From contig NZ_JBASBR010000007.1 of NCBI RefSeq assembly GCF_049651205.1, positions 310,001-374,000 on the forward strand: a stretch of 64,000 bases of DNA. Direction: 5' to 3'. Origin of the DNA: Castellaniella sp049651205. GTDB taxonomy: Bacteria; Pseudomonadota; Gammaproteobacteria; Burkholderiales; Burkholderiaceae_B. The notes under the pieces are model-generated. The model made no database searches. It saw only the letters and a program-made list of their open reading frames with translations, and had not been told where the DNA came from. How positions within the stretch are numbered: the first letter of the stretch is position 1; the number at the start of each line of letters is the position of its first letter. The position numbers and the translations under genes are program-made. This document shows, piece after piece, positions 53,541 through 62,418 of the stretch.

Positions 53541-56164
53541 TACGCGACCTGCAAACGGGAAACCAGCCACGTTGCCACGCCGGCGACCGCAGCATCCAGT
53601 GCGGGCACATCCGTACCCCCACCCATAGCCATATCAGGCCGCCCGCCACCTTTGCCACCTACCTGCTGGGCAACTGCACCCACCAGATCGCCTGCCTTGA
53701 CACGCGAAGTGAGCTCGGGGCTGACGCCCGCCACCAGGCTGATTTTGTCGTCAGTGACTGCCGCGAGCAAAATCACGGCATTGGAAAGCCGGGACTTGAG
53801 CTGATCGACCATACCGCGCAAGGCCTTGGGATCCACACCATTGAGACGGGTAGCCAGCAATTTGACCCCGGCAACGTCTACCGCCTGGCCAGCCAGATCG
53901 GCGCCCGCTGCAGACGCCAGCTTATCCTGAAGGCGCTCGAGCTCGTGCTCGAGGTGACGGGATTGCTGCTGCAAGGCCTGGATACGCTCAGGCACCGCGC
54001 TTGTTTGAGTTTTAAGCAGATTGGCTGCGTGGCTAAGCACATCCTGTGTGTCTTGCACCCAGAGCAGCGCATTGCGGCCGGTAATGGCCTCGACCCGGCG
54101 AATCCCCGCCGCTACCCCGCTTTCAGAGGTGATCTTGAACAAGCCAATATCACCAGTGCGTGAAACATGCGTACCCCCACAAAGCTCACGAGAGAACCCA
54201 ATATCCAGGACACGAACGACGTCACCGTATTTTTCGCCAAACAGCGCCATGGCCCCGGCAGCGACGGCTTCGTCGTAGCCCAACAAACGTGTTTGTACTG
54301 CTTGATTGGCCAGAACCTGCGTATTGACGATGGCTTCTACCTGGGCGATCTCTTCGGTGCTCAGTGGCGCATCGTGGGCAAAGTCGAAACGGGTTTTGTC
54401 TGGATCCACCAAAGAGCCCCGCTGCTGAACGTGCTCGCCCAGCACCTGGCGCAAGGCTTTGTGCATCAAGTGTGTGGCGGAGTGGTTGCGCATGGTGTCG
54501 GCACGGCGCTGGCCGTCCACCTGTGTTTGCACGATATCCCCCACAGACAGTGTCCCTTCGAGGACGGTGCCATGGTGGCCAAACACGGTACTTTGAATCT
54601 TTTGTGTATCTGCAACCTGAAAGCGGGCAGCTGCATTGTGCATGACACCGGTGTCACCCACTTGTCCACCCGACTCGGCATAAAACGGTGTGGCATCCAG
54701 CACCACAACGGCATCCTGCCCCTGGGCAATCGAATCGACTGAGGTACCGTCAACATATAAACCCGTGATGGTGGCCTGGCCTTCGAGATGTTCGTAGCCA
54801 TCAAAGCGGGTATCCACGCCATCGTAGCTGAGATCGGCCACAGCCTTGAACTTGCCAGCGGCACGAGCCTGCTCGCGCTGATGTGCCATGGCGGTTTCAA
54901 AGCCGTCAAGATCCACCTGAATCTTGCGCTCGCGGCAAATATCGGCGGTGAGATCCACCGGGAAACCATAGGTGTCATACAGGGTGAACAGCGTTTGGCC
55001 ATCCAGTGCCTTTCCCGAGGGCAGGGCCGACAGCGCAGACTCGAGAATCCGCATGCCGTTCTCGAGGGTTTCGCCAAAGCGTTCTTCTTCCTGGCGCAGC
55101 ACTTGCTCGACGCGTGCCTGCTGGGCGGAGAGCTCTGGATAAGCAGCGCCCATTTGCTCGACAAGGTCGGCCACCAGCCGATGGAAGAACACCTTTTTTT
55201 GCCCCAGCTTGTGGCCATGACGCAAAGCACGACGGATGATGCGGCGCAGCACGTAGCCCCGCCCCTCGTTGCCCGGAATCACACCATCCACCACCAAAAA
55301 GCTGCAGGCGCGGATGTGATCGGCAATCACCTTGAGCGAATTGTCGGCAAGATCGCTGGTGCCGGTTTCACGGGCGGCTGCGCGAATCAGGTGCTGAAAC
55401 AAATCGATGTCGTAGTTGGAATGCACATGCTGCAGCACGGCTGCAATGCGCTCGAGCCCCATACCGGTATCTACACAGGGCTTGGGTAGCGGGTGCATGG
55501 TGCCCTGGGCGTCACGCTCGAACTGCATGAACACGAGGTTCCAGATTTCGATGTAGCGATCACCGTCTTCTTCGGGAGAGCCCGGAGGGCCACCCCAGAT
55601 ATCGTCACCATGGTCGTAAAAGATCTCGGAGCACGGCCCGCAGGGGCCGGTATCGGCCATCTGCCAGAAATTATCCGAGGCATAGCGCGCGCCTTTGTTG
55701 TCGCCGATGCGAATAATGCGCTCGGGAGGGACGCCCACCTGCTGGGCCCAGATATCGTAGGCTTCGTCATCTTCGTGGTAGACAGTGACCCAAAGTTTTT
55801 CTTTGGGCAAACCGTAGACGTCGGTGAGCAGCGACCAGGCATACTGAATCGCATCCTGCTTGAAATAATCGCCGAAGCTGAAATTGCCCAACATCTCGAA
55901 AAAAGTATGGTGCCGGGCGGTATACCCGACATTTTCGAGGTCGTTGTGCTTGCCACCCGCCCGAACGCAGCGTTGGGCAGTGGTTGCACGATGGTAGGGC
56001 CGGCTGTCTTTACCGGTAAAGACGTCCTTGAACTGCACCATACCTGCATTAGTAAACAGCAAGGTGGGGTCGTTGGCCGGCACCAGGGGCGAGGACGGTA
56101 CGACCTGATGCCCCTTGGATTCAAAAAAGGACAGGAACTTCTGACGGATTTCGGAGGTTTTCAT
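53540..56164 (-). CDS. alaS: Alanyl-tRNA synthetase
   Basis: 874 residues, the usual length. N-terminal class II aminoacylation domain (TSEIRQKFLSFFESKGHQVV, then RFDM-like FQTNAGMVQFKDVF region), a tRNA-recognition part, and the editing domain with the metal histidines in NHSATHLMHKAL and the cysteine site SRELCGGTHVSRTGDIG. The C-terminal glycine-rich C-Ala domain ends GGGRPDMAMGGGTD. Coupled to tusA. Confidence 0.98.
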   Translation of the reverse strand: MKTSEIRQKFLSFFESKGHQVVPSSPLVPANDPTLLFTNAGMVQFKDVFTGKDSRPYHRATTAQRCVRAGGKHNDLENVGYTARHHTFFEMLGNFSFGDYFKQDAIQYAWSLLTDVYGLPKEKLWVTVYHEDDEAYDIWAQQVGVPPERIIRIGDNKGARYASDNFWQMADTGPCGPCSEIFYDHGDDIWGGPPGSPEEDGDRYIEIWNLVFMQFERDAQGTMHPLPKPCVDTGMGLERIAAVLQHVHSNYDIDLFQHLIRAAARETGTSDLADNSLKVIADHIRACSFLVVDGVIPGNEGRGYVLRRIIRRALRHGHKLGQKKVFFHRLVADLVEQMGAAYPELSAQQARVEQVLRQEEERFGETLENGMRILESALSALPSGKALDGQTLFTLYDTYGFPVDLTADICRERKIQVDLDGFETAMAHQREQARAAGKFKAVADLSYDGVDTRFDGYEHLEGQATITGLYVDGTSVDSIAQGQDAVVVLDATPFYAESGGQVGDTGVMHNAAARFQVADTQKIQSTVFGHHGTVLEGTLSVGDIVQTQVDGQRRADTMRNHSATHLMHKALRQVLGEHVQQRGSLVDPDKTRFDFAHDAPLSTEEIAQVEAIVNTQVLANQAVQTRLLGYDEAVAAGAMALFGEKYGDVVRVLDIGFSRELCGGTHVSRTGDIGLFKITSESGVAAGIRRVEAITGRNALLWVQDTQDVLSHAANLLKTQTSAVPERIQALQQQSRHLEHELERLQDKLASAAGADLAGQAVDVAGVKLLATRLNGVDPKALRGMVDQLKSRLSNAVILLAAVTDDKISLVAGVSPELTSRVKAGDLVGAVAQQVGGKGGGRPDMAMGGGTDVPALDAAVAGVATWLVSRLQVA

Positions 56165-56233
56165 TCGTTAGGCCGCAAGGGGAAACTAGCCGGCCATTAT
56201 AGAATGGCTTTCCGGGAACCGCTGCAGCAATGC

Positions 56234-56662
56234 TTACGCGTAGCTGTGTTCTTCCATCGCCTCGATCGCAGGATAGAACTCACGATTCTCGCGCACCATC
56301 CGCGTGTGGATGTTTTTAAGAACAATATTGGCCTCGGCCCTGAACTCTTCAGGCTTTTTACTCAGCAAGGTGGCATTGCTCCAACGACGCGCAAAATTGA
56401 TGAATGCATTGGCAATGCCCGGCATATCATTTTGATAGGCACGGCTCATATTGGCCATGGCGGCGTCGCCACTGCGCTCCAAGGACGGATACAAGATACG
56501 ATCTTCGATCGCCAGGTGCTGCGTGATCACCTGTGACAGCGCCTTGAGCTCGTGCGCAATATCCACTGCGTACTCAACCACCCCCTGATGTGACAGCTTG
56601 CGCAATACAGCAATACCACTGAGGATTTCGACGTGATGGCTTTTGAAACGATCGATATTCAT
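56234..56662 (-). CDS. Hemerythrin-domain protein, probably nitric-oxide responsive
   Basis: 142 residues with hemerythrin HHE ligands: SHHVEI near residue 9, HELKALSQVITQHLAIEDRILYP in two parts with H and E ligands, HTRMVRENREFYP near the C-terminus. Single-domain di-iron protein; related proteins bind oxygen or NO or repair iron-sulfur clusters (RIC/YtfE type), but the ScdA-N domain of RIC is absent. Start ATG 56662 has AAGGAAG at seven bases. An NsrR-like operator overlaps its predicted promoter. It lies downstream of fliA on the same strand, but with its own promoter. Confidence 0.85.
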   Translation of the reverse strand: MNIDRFKSHHVEILSGIAVLRKLSHQGVVEYAVDIAHELKALSQVITQHLAIEDRILYPSLERSGDAAMANMSRAYQNDMPGIANAFINFARRWSNATLLSKKPEEFRAEANIVLKNIHTRMVRENREFYPAIEAMEEHSYA

Positions 56663-56719
56663 GGAAGAACTTCCTTCTGGACGACTAGGGATGACTCTGA
56701 GTGTGACTGCTTATTTCAT

Positions 56720-56742
56720 AAGATATATTTTATATAAATCTT
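56720..56742 (-). promoter_or_regulatory. NsrR-like operator overlapping the hemerythrin promoter
   Basis: Halves AAGATATATTT and ATATAAATCTT around one base match the NsrR consensus AAGATGCATTT-N-AAATGCATCTT at 17 of 22 positions. On the minus strand a -35 (TTGTGC, 56750-56755) and -10 (TAAAAT, 56727-56732) with a 17-base spacer are visible, the -10 lying inside the site, so binding would repress. The hemerythrin ATG is 57 bases downstream. Confidence 0.6.
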
Positions 56743-56810
56743 TTGCAGTGCACAAGATGGTCAGCGGCAGAATTCAGATCTGGCATTGTCTTTAGTGGCC
56801 AGGCACAGTT

Positions 56811-57566
56811 TTAAAGCAGATTTTCGAGGTCATCTCCGCCAGGTTCGGGATCCCAGGAATGGCTGGACAACCAGGCACGAATCCGTGCAACCGCCTGCGA
56901 ACGCAACTGTGAGACTCGCCCCTCGGTAACCTGGAGCACTGCCGCAATCTCTTTTTGATTGAGATCTTGTTCAAATTGCAGCGACAACAGCAATTGCTCG
57001 CGCTCCGGCAGATTTTCGATGGCCGACACCAGGGCACCGCGCAGGCCCTCACGCACCAGCCAATGAAGCGGATTAGCATCTGGTGCACCCTGCCCGGCCG
57101 TATTGATCGCAGCATCGGCATCTGCGCCCTCACGGTGTTGGATGAGATCTTCGATCATCAACACCTGCATGCCCCGGGCGTCTTCCAGCAGAGCCTGGTA
57201 GGCAGCCAAGGTAATGCCCATATGCTCAGCGATTTCAGCTTCGGTGGGCGCGCGCAGCAATTGGTGATGCAATGCATGGATGGCTTCTTCGATGGCTCTG
57301 GCCTTGGTGCGCACACTGCGAGGCAGCCAGTCCTGGCTGCGCAATTCGTCCAGCATAGCCCCCCGGATGCGGGTGATCGCATAGGTTTCGAACTGGGCAT
57401 CCGCCTGTTGCTGGTAACGACGCACAGCATCCAGCAGCCCCATCATGCCGGCTTGCATCAGATCATCGAGCTCTACGTTGGCAGGCAAACGCCCGACAAG
57501 CGACAAGGCCTGCCGGCGCACAAGCGGTGCATATTGGGCGATCAGCTGATCCTCAGAGACAGACAT
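56811..57566 (-). CDS. fliA: Flagellar sigma factor FliA (sigma-28)
   Basis: 251 residues, RNA polymerase sigma factor for late flagellar genes. Region 2 includes VELDDLMQAGMMGLLDAVRRY and FETYAITRIRGAMLDELRSQDWLPRSVR in parts; region 4 has ENLPEREQLLLSLQFEQDLNQ and QKEIAAVLQVTEGRVSQL. Divergent from flaG, whose promoter carries a sigma-28 match. flhF and fleN-like genes are not in view. Confidence 0.95.
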   Translation of the reverse strand: MSVSEDQLIAQYAPLVRRQALSLVGRLPANVELDDLMQAGMMGLLDAVRRYQQQADAQFETYAITRIRGAMLDELRSQDWLPRSVRTKARAIEEAIHALHHQLLRAPTEAEIAEHMGITLAAYQALLEDARGMQVLMIEDLIQHREGADADAAINTAGQGAPDANPLHWLVREGLRGALVSAIENLPEREQLLLSLQFEQDLNQKEIAAVLQVTEGRVSQLRSQAVARIRAWLSSHSWDPEPGGDDLENLL

Positions 57567-57623
57567 CGCGCGTGTAAGGGGCCGTACTCATAATTAATGT
57601 AAGTATGCACCAAGTTGGCGCCC

Positions 57624-57650
57624 TAAACTTTTTGGCCATCCTGCCGTTAT
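57624..57650 (+). promoter_or_regulatory. Sigma-28 promoter of flaG
   Basis: TAAA at 57624-57627, exactly 15 bases, then GCCGTTAT at 57643-57650. The FliA consensus is TAAA-N15-GCCGATAA, so the -10 has two mismatches and the spacing is exact. It precedes the flaG ATG by about 90 bases and sits opposite fliA itself. Confidence 0.65.
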
Positions 57651-57739
57651 GCCCTTTGAGAAAGCCTATTCGACAAACCCCGGGGCCACATAGGGGTATT
57701 TGCCTGAGTCAAGCAGATATCTTCCGCAAAGGAACACAA

Positions 57740-58141
57740 ATGATCAATTCCATCGGCAGTCAGTTAACCCCCGCCAGCCTGGGCTTGGCACCTATGGCCC
57801 CCAACCAGATCGCCGGCAAACCAGCGGTATCCCCCTCTGCCGCCTCCGACAATACCCAATCGTCATCCGGCCACGCCAACCAGCAGAATGCCGCGCTAGA
57901 AGGCAATCCGCCCCCGCCGCTCTCTTCACTCGAAAAAGCGCTGGAAGCCGTAAACAGCAACCTCACGGCATGGTCTACGGGCATGCGTTTCGACATGGAC
58001 AAAGACACCCAGCAGCTAGTGATCTCCATCATTGACAGCGCCAGCGGCGACGTCATCAAAAAAATCCCTTCCGAAGCCATGCTGCGCATTGCAAAAATGA
58101 TTGTGCAACTGCAGGGCTCCGGGGTAGACACCAAAGCCTGA
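57740..58141 (+). CDS. flaG: Flagellar protein FlaG
   Basis: 133 residues: an N-terminal low-complexity half rich in P, S, N and A, then the FlaG domain (LEKALEAVNSNL, MRFDMDKDTQQLVISIID, SGDVIKKIPSEAMLRIA). Associated with filament length and the flagellin region in the family. ATG 57740 follows AAAGGAACACAA. Heads flaG-fliD-fliS-fliT-fliK. Confidence 0.88.
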   Translation: MINSIGSQLTPASLGLAPMAPNQIAGKPAVSPSAASDNTQSSSGHANQQNAALEGNPPPPLSSLEKALEAVNSNLTAWSTGMRFDMDKDTQQLVISIIDSASGDVIKKIPSEAMLRIAKMIVQLQGSGVDTKA

Positions 58142-58221
58142 ACAAAAACTGAATCTCGCCCTTGTCGCTGGTTTTGCCCAGGGCCGAACCAGCGCATAAT
58201 GGATAAAACGGAGTACTTACC

Positions 58222-59595
58222 ATGGCAACTGTTTCCTCTCTCGGCTTGTCCGGGCTGCCACTCACCGACCTGCTCAACAACCTGCAAAAAAACGAAAACC
58301 AGGTGCTGGCGGTTATCAGCGACCGCAAGGCCGTTGCGCAGGCCAGGCTCACAGCCTATGGCAAGCTTAAAGATGCCATCGCGTCGTTTCAAAAATCGGC
58401 CGAAACCGTTGGCAAAACTGATACGTTTGGTGCAATCGCTGCCAAATCCAGTTCTGAAGCCATCTCAGTCAGCAGCACCAACAAGGCCATTGCAGGGCAG
58501 TACGCCATTCAGGTGTCCCAGCTGGCCACCTCCCAAACACTGGTCTTTGCAGGCCAAGCCGATCGCACCAGCGCCATTGGTACGGACGGCACCTTGTCGA
58601 TCACTCTGCAAGACGGCACCACCAAGTCACTGGATCTCACCGGCCAAGATACTTCACTCAACGGCCTGGCAAATGCCATCAACAACGATAAAGACATCGG
58701 CGTCAACGCCACCGTCATCAACGACGGCAGCGGCACCCCTTATCGCCTGTTACTGACCAGTCGCGAAACCGGTGCGCAAAACGCGGTCAGCAACATCTCG
58801 GTTGCCAACAACGCCACCCTCGATAGCTTCCTGCAGTACGCCGGTACCGATGCAGCCAATGTCACCCAGGGCCAGGCGGCCCAGGATGCCTTGCTGAACA
58901 TCAACGGCGTAGACATCACCAGTGCCACCAACACCATCGATAACGTCATCGACGGCGTCACCCTGACACTCAATCAAACCACCACCGCCGCGGCCACGGT
59001 CTCACTGTCAAAAGATGATTCCGTTGCCAAAAATGCCATCCAGGACTTCGTCAAGTCGTATAACAGCCTGCTAGGTACGCTCAAGTCGCTCACGTCTTAT
59101 AACGTTGATAGCCAGACTTCCTCGGCACTCACCGGCGACTCCGTCGCGCGTTCGGTACAAACCCGTATGCGCGACGCTATTTTGGGCGGTTTCGACGCCT
59201 CCCAGGGTACCAACCTGGCTCAAATCGGCATCACCACCGATCCCAAAACCGGTGAACTCCAGATCGACGACACAAAGCTCAGTGCCGCCCTGGCCGACAA
59301 CACTTCAGGCGTCACCTCTTTGTTTACCAGCGGTACCGGTATTGGCAAGCGGGTCAGCGACACCGCCGATGCCTTTATCAAAACCGATGGCATGCTGAGT
59401 GGCGCCCAGGATGGTCTCACCAAAACCGTTGCCGACATCCAGAAGCAATACGAGGCCACCGCCGATCGTATCAACCAACGGATGGACACCTATCGCGCGC
59501 AATTTACCCAGCTCGATGCGATGGTGTCGCAAATGAACTCCCTCAGCAGCTACTTGTCGCAACAGCTCAGTGCGCTTAGCGCCACCAAGAAATAA
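58222..59595 (+). CDS. fliD: Flagellar cap protein FliD (hook-associated protein 2)
   Basis: 457 residues. N-terminal helix and SLGLSGLPLTDLLNNLQKNE are the FliD N domain, the middle is the variable cap part, and the C-terminus has the long helix KQYEATADRINQRMDTYRAQ and the ending LSSYLSQQLSAL. Assembles as a cap at the growing filament tip. fliS follows after six bases. Confidence 0.93.
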   Translation: MATVSSLGLSGLPLTDLLNNLQKNENQVLAVISDRKAVAQARLTAYGKLKDAIASFQKSAETVGKTDTFGAIAAKSSSEAISVSSTNKAIAGQYAIQVSQLATSQTLVFAGQADRTSAIGTDGTLSITLQDGTTKSLDLTGQDTSLNGLANAINNDKDIGVNATVINDGSGTPYRLLLTSRETGAQNAVSNISVANNATLDSFLQYAGTDAANVTQGQAAQDALLNINGVDITSATNTIDNVIDGVTLTLNQTTTAAATVSLSKDDSVAKNAIQDFVKSYNSLLGTLKSLTSYNVDSQTSSALTGDSVARSVQTRMRDAILGGFDASQGTNLAQIGITTDPKTGELQIDDTKLSAALADNTSGVTSLFTSGTGIGKRVSDTADAFIKTDGMLSGAQDGLTKTVADIQKQYEATADRINQRMDTYRAQFTQLDAMVSQMNSLSSYLSQQLSALSATKK

Positions 59596-59601
59596 AGCAC
59601 C

Positions 59602-60042
59602 ATGATGACCTACGCCCCACGATCCCGATCAGCACGCGCCACCGGGTCTTACGCCACCATCGGACTCGAAACCGAGGTACTCAGTGCCTCACCTGAGAGA
59701 CTGATTTCGCTGTTGTTCCGGGGGGCGCTCACCTCCTTGACGCAGGCTCGCCATTATTTTCAGGCCGGCAACATCGCGGCCCGGGGCAAGGCCATCTCCA
59801 AGGCAATTGATATTGTTGACTCGGGCCTGAAGGCAGGAGTGGATACCGAGCGTGGTGGTGAGGTTGCCAAATTACTGATTGCCTCGTACGAAATCATTGT
59901 GCGAGACCTGATGCTGGCCAACCTGCACAGCGACACCGAAAAACTTGCATCTGCTGAAAAGCAACTTGGCGATCTGGCCCAGGCCTGGTACACGGCGGTC
60001 GACCCTCAATTTCAGCCCTCATCCACTCGCGATTCCCAGTAG
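59602..60042 (+). CDS. fliS: Flagellin export chaperone FliS
   Basis: 146 residues with SYATIGLETEVLSASPERLISLLFRGAL (shown here in short pieces: ETEVLSASPERLI) and an all-helical body, as in FliS, which keeps flagellin unfolded until export. Tail of about 20 residues is proline/serine rich. Between fliD and fliT. Confidence 0.92.
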   Translation: MMTYAPRSRSARATGSYATIGLETEVLSASPERLISLLFRGALTSLTQARHYFQAGNIAARGKAISKAIDIVDSGLKAGVDTERGGEVAKLLIASYEIIVRDLMLANLHSDTEKLASAEKQLGDLAQAWYTAVDPQFQPSSTRDSQ

Positions 60043-60051
60043 GCACCCCGA

Positions 60052-60387
60052 TTGACCGCAAGCAAGGATACTTTGCTGGAGCACTATCAAGCCATCGCCG
60101 ACATCTCGGCGCGGATGCGTGCGCTTGCACAATCCAAGCAATGGGATGACCTCCTCACTTTGGGCCAGCAGTACCACGCGGCAGTCGACAAGCTCCGGCT
60201 TTTAGGGCCCCTGGACACCGAAGACCGCGCGGCACGCCGGGATCTTCTGGTGCGCATTCTCGACGACGACGCACAGATCCGCAAACTGGTTGCCCCCGAG
60301 CTCGATCGCCTGGGGCACCTGCTGGGCACCATCAAACGCCAACGGACCGTATTGCAAACTTATTACAGTACTGTCCGTCCTCAATAA
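60052..60387 (+). CDS. fliT: Flagellar protein FliT-like chaperone
   Basis: 111 residues, helical. The start is TTG 60052 (after initiation MTASKDTLLEHYQAI), nine bases after the fliS stop. The order fliD-fliS-fliT and the size fit FliT, the chaperone of FliD and an anti-FlhDC factor in enterics. Sequence similarity is not strong by eye, so the name rests partly on position. Confidence 0.75.
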   Translation: MTASKDTLLEHYQAIADISARMRALAQSKQWDDLLTLGQQYHAAVDKLRLLGPLDTEDRAARRDLLVRILDDDAQIRKLVAPELDRLGHLLGTIKRQRTVLQTYYSTVRPQ

Positions 60388-60390
60388 GCC

Positions 60391-61758
60391 ATGAGCATCG
60401 GGGCCCCCTCCAATCTTGGCACCCTGCTTATCCAGCGCCTGGATGCAGCACTGGGCACTACGCTTGGCCAACAAGCCAATGTGGTATCCGGGGCCGGGCC
60501 CCAGGCGGTTCCTCAGCCTGGCAGCCCCGAGAACCCCAACGCATTACGCAACACTGTCCAGCGTGACCCTCAACAATCAGTTGACCAGGCCAACGCAGAA
60601 GGGCAACGACGCGCCGCCGTGGGCAAGGCCACGCGCGAGATGCAACTGGACAACCTGCTGGGGCGCGCAACGACATTTCACGGCACCACACAATCGGCGC
60701 CCACCACCCTGGGCCACGCGGCCCGCATCATCCTCGCACTTTTAAACCAGTTTCCCGAAGGCCAGGCAGCCATCCAGGGCAAAGCACCTCTACTGCTGCC
60801 CTCGGCCGGCCGGCCGGCCGAGGGCGCACCAAGCGCGCCAGCCAATCAAAACCAGGGGGCGCAGGCAGCAGCCAACACGTCAGCAAATGCTGCCTCCGCC
60901 ACTACCCGGCCAGCGGTCAGCGCCAATCAGGTGTGGGCACAACTGGCCACAGCACTGGATCAACCCGGTGCCTTGTCTGCACGGCTGTCTCAGGCATTAT
61001 CCCAGTCTGTCCAAAACAGTGGCCTGTTTTACGAATCTCATCTGACACAAGTAGCTGCAGGAAAACTGCCCGCACAACTGCTGCGGCAAGAACCACAAGG
61101 GCAAATCCCGCCGCAGGCCCAGCGCAGTTTGCCCCAAGGCCAGACAGCTTCTGGGCCAGCTTCTGCGGCACCCACATCGCTCAGCACCCTGGTACAGCAA
61201 GCCCAAACATCTGGGCCTTCATCCCAACAGCCCAATCTGCCTGGCACCCCTATTCCTGCAGCACCACCGGCAGCGCCCACGCTGCCAAGCCTGGCTACCG
61301 CATCCGCCCATGCGTTATTGGCCGCCAGCATCGACCCTCAAGTCCAGCATATGGTGCGCCAACAACTGGATGTCCTGGCCCAGCAAGCTTTTGCCTGGCA
61401 GGGAGAAGCCTGGCCTGGTGCAGACATGCACTGGAAAATCGCCCGTCGCCAGCCAGGCGATGGCCAACAGCCTGGCACGGATACCGAGTTCTGGTCTACC
61501 GGGATCACAATACGCCTGCCTGTGCTGGGCGAAGTCAAGGCGCGGATCAATCTTTCAGGGGATCAGTTGCTGATGCGGTTGACAGCACCGGATTCTGCGC
61601 CACGCCTCAGCGAGGCTTTAGAGCCGCTAAGATCCCGGCTATTGGCACACGGCCTACAAGCCAGTCAACTGTCTGTTCACAGTCGGGATCCTGTCCCGGA
61701 TGATTTGCCGCCAGATCCCGTTTTGGATGATGAACCCGATGAAACCCCGGCAATCTGA
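60391..61758 (+). CDS. fliK: Flagellar hook-length control protein FliK
   Basis: 455 residues: a long flexible N-terminal and middle part rich in A, P, Q, G and S (about 30-320), then the compact C-terminal domain (EFWSTGITIRLPVLGEVKARI, LSGDQLLMRLTAPDS) typical of FliK, which measures hook length and switches export specificity. The linker holds a 28-base perfect DNA palindrome. Its 3' end overlaps the next gene by about 20 bases. Confidence 0.85.
   Translation: MSIGAPSNLGTLLIQRLDAALGTTLGQQANVVSGAGPQAVPQPGSPENPNALRNTVQRDPQQSVDQANAEGQRRAAVGKATREMQLDNLLGRATTFHGTTQSAPTTLGHAARIILALLNQFPEGQAAIQGKAPLLLPSAGRPAEGAPSAPANQNQGAQAAANTSANAASATTRPAVSANQVWAQLATALDQPGALSARLSQALSQSVQNSGLFYESHLTQVAAGKLPAQLLRQEPQGQIPPQAQRSLPQGQTASGPASAAPTSLSTLVQQAQTSGPSSQQPNLPGTPIPAAPPAAPTLPSLATASAHALLAASIDPQVQHMVRQQLDVLAQQAFAWQGEAWPGADMHWKIARRQPGDGQQPGTDTEFWSTGITIRLPVLGEVKARINLSGDQLLMRLTAPDSAPRLSEALEPLRSRLLAHGLQASQLSVHSRDPVPDDLPPDPVLDDEPDETPAI
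60798..60825. repeat. Perfect 28-base GC palindrome inside fliK
   Basis: Each arm is GCCCTCGGCCGGCC or its complement, meeting with no spacer; the core carries overlapping GGCCGGCC sites. It encodes part of the proline/alanine linker (SAGRPAEGAPS). Cause may be codon bias alone. Confidence 0.9.
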
Positions 61759-62083
61759 CCTCTCCCAACGGCCCAGCGCTGTTGCTGTGGCCTATAGCCC
61801 CAAGGACAATGCCCCACGGGTGGTTGCCAAGGGCTACGGCAATCTGGCAGAAACCATCATCCGCACCGCACGCGAGCACGGCCTGTACGTGCACGAGTCT
61901 CCCGAGCTTGTGGGGCTTTTGATGCAGGTGGATTTGGACGCGCATATCCCGCCCCAGCTTTATGTGGCCATCGCCGAACTCCTGGCATGGCTGTATGCGC
62001 TGGATAACGGAGAAGACGGGGTGATCAAAAAAGCCGAGGCGGACGTTGCCCACCTCGGCCCGGCAGCGACATCAGCGCCTTAA
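61739..62083 (+). CDS. FlhB C-terminal-domain-like protein (EscU/YscU/FlhB family)
   Basis: About 114 residues matching only the cytoplasmic domain of FlhB: AVAVAYSPKDNAPRVVAKGYG, then AREHGLYVHESPELVGLL and VDLDAHIPPQLYVAIAELLA. The autocleavage motif NPTH is replaced (SQRPSAVAVAY), so no self-cleavage is expected. Free-standing copies of this domain follow fliK in several beta- and gamma-proteobacteria and can partly stand in for the FlhB domain. Start uncertain among ATG 61727, 61730 and 61739. Stop overlaps the converging fliE stop. Confidence 0.82.
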   Translation: MKPRQSDLSQRPSAVAVAYSPKDNAPRVVAKGYGNLAETIIRTAREHGLYVHESPELVGLLMQVDLDAHIPPQLYVAIAELLAWLYALDNGEDGVIKKAEADVAHLGPAATSAP

Positions 62084-62418
62084 ATCGCCATATTGGCGAT
62101 TTCTTTATAGGCTTCTACTAGGCGATTGCGTACCTGCACGCTGGCCTGGAAGGACAAACCGGCCTTTTGCAGGTCGATCATGACATTGCTCAGTGACACG
62201 CTTGGGTCTCCAAGCTCGAAGGCGCGTGCCTGGGCGTTTGCCGCATTTTGTGCGTGTGACACCCGATCAAGGGATCGGGCAAGCTCAGTGGCAAAACCAC
62301 CCGATGCCTGGGCAGGACCAGACTGAGGCTGAACGGTAAGCCCCTGAGATGCACGGGCAACCGAGCGCATCTGGGACAAGAGGTTTTCGACGCTAGCCAA
62401 AGCTTGGGAATTGATCAT
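62080..62418 (-). CDS. fliE: Flagellar hook-basal body protein FliE
   Basis: 112 residues from ATG 62418 (MINSQALASVENLLSQMRSVA in parts). The typical FliE pattern SLSNVMIDLQKAGLSFQASV and the ending VRNRLVEAYKEIANMAI (short pieces) are present. Links the MS ring to the rod. It stands opposite fliF with about 310 bases between, and its stop shares bases with the FlhB-like gene's stop. Confidence 0.93.
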   Translation of the reverse strand: MINSQALASVENLLSQMRSVARASQGLTVQPQSGPAQASGGFATELARSLDRVSHAQNAANAQARAFELGDPSVSLSNVMIDLQKAGLSFQASVQVRNRLVEAYKEIANMAI

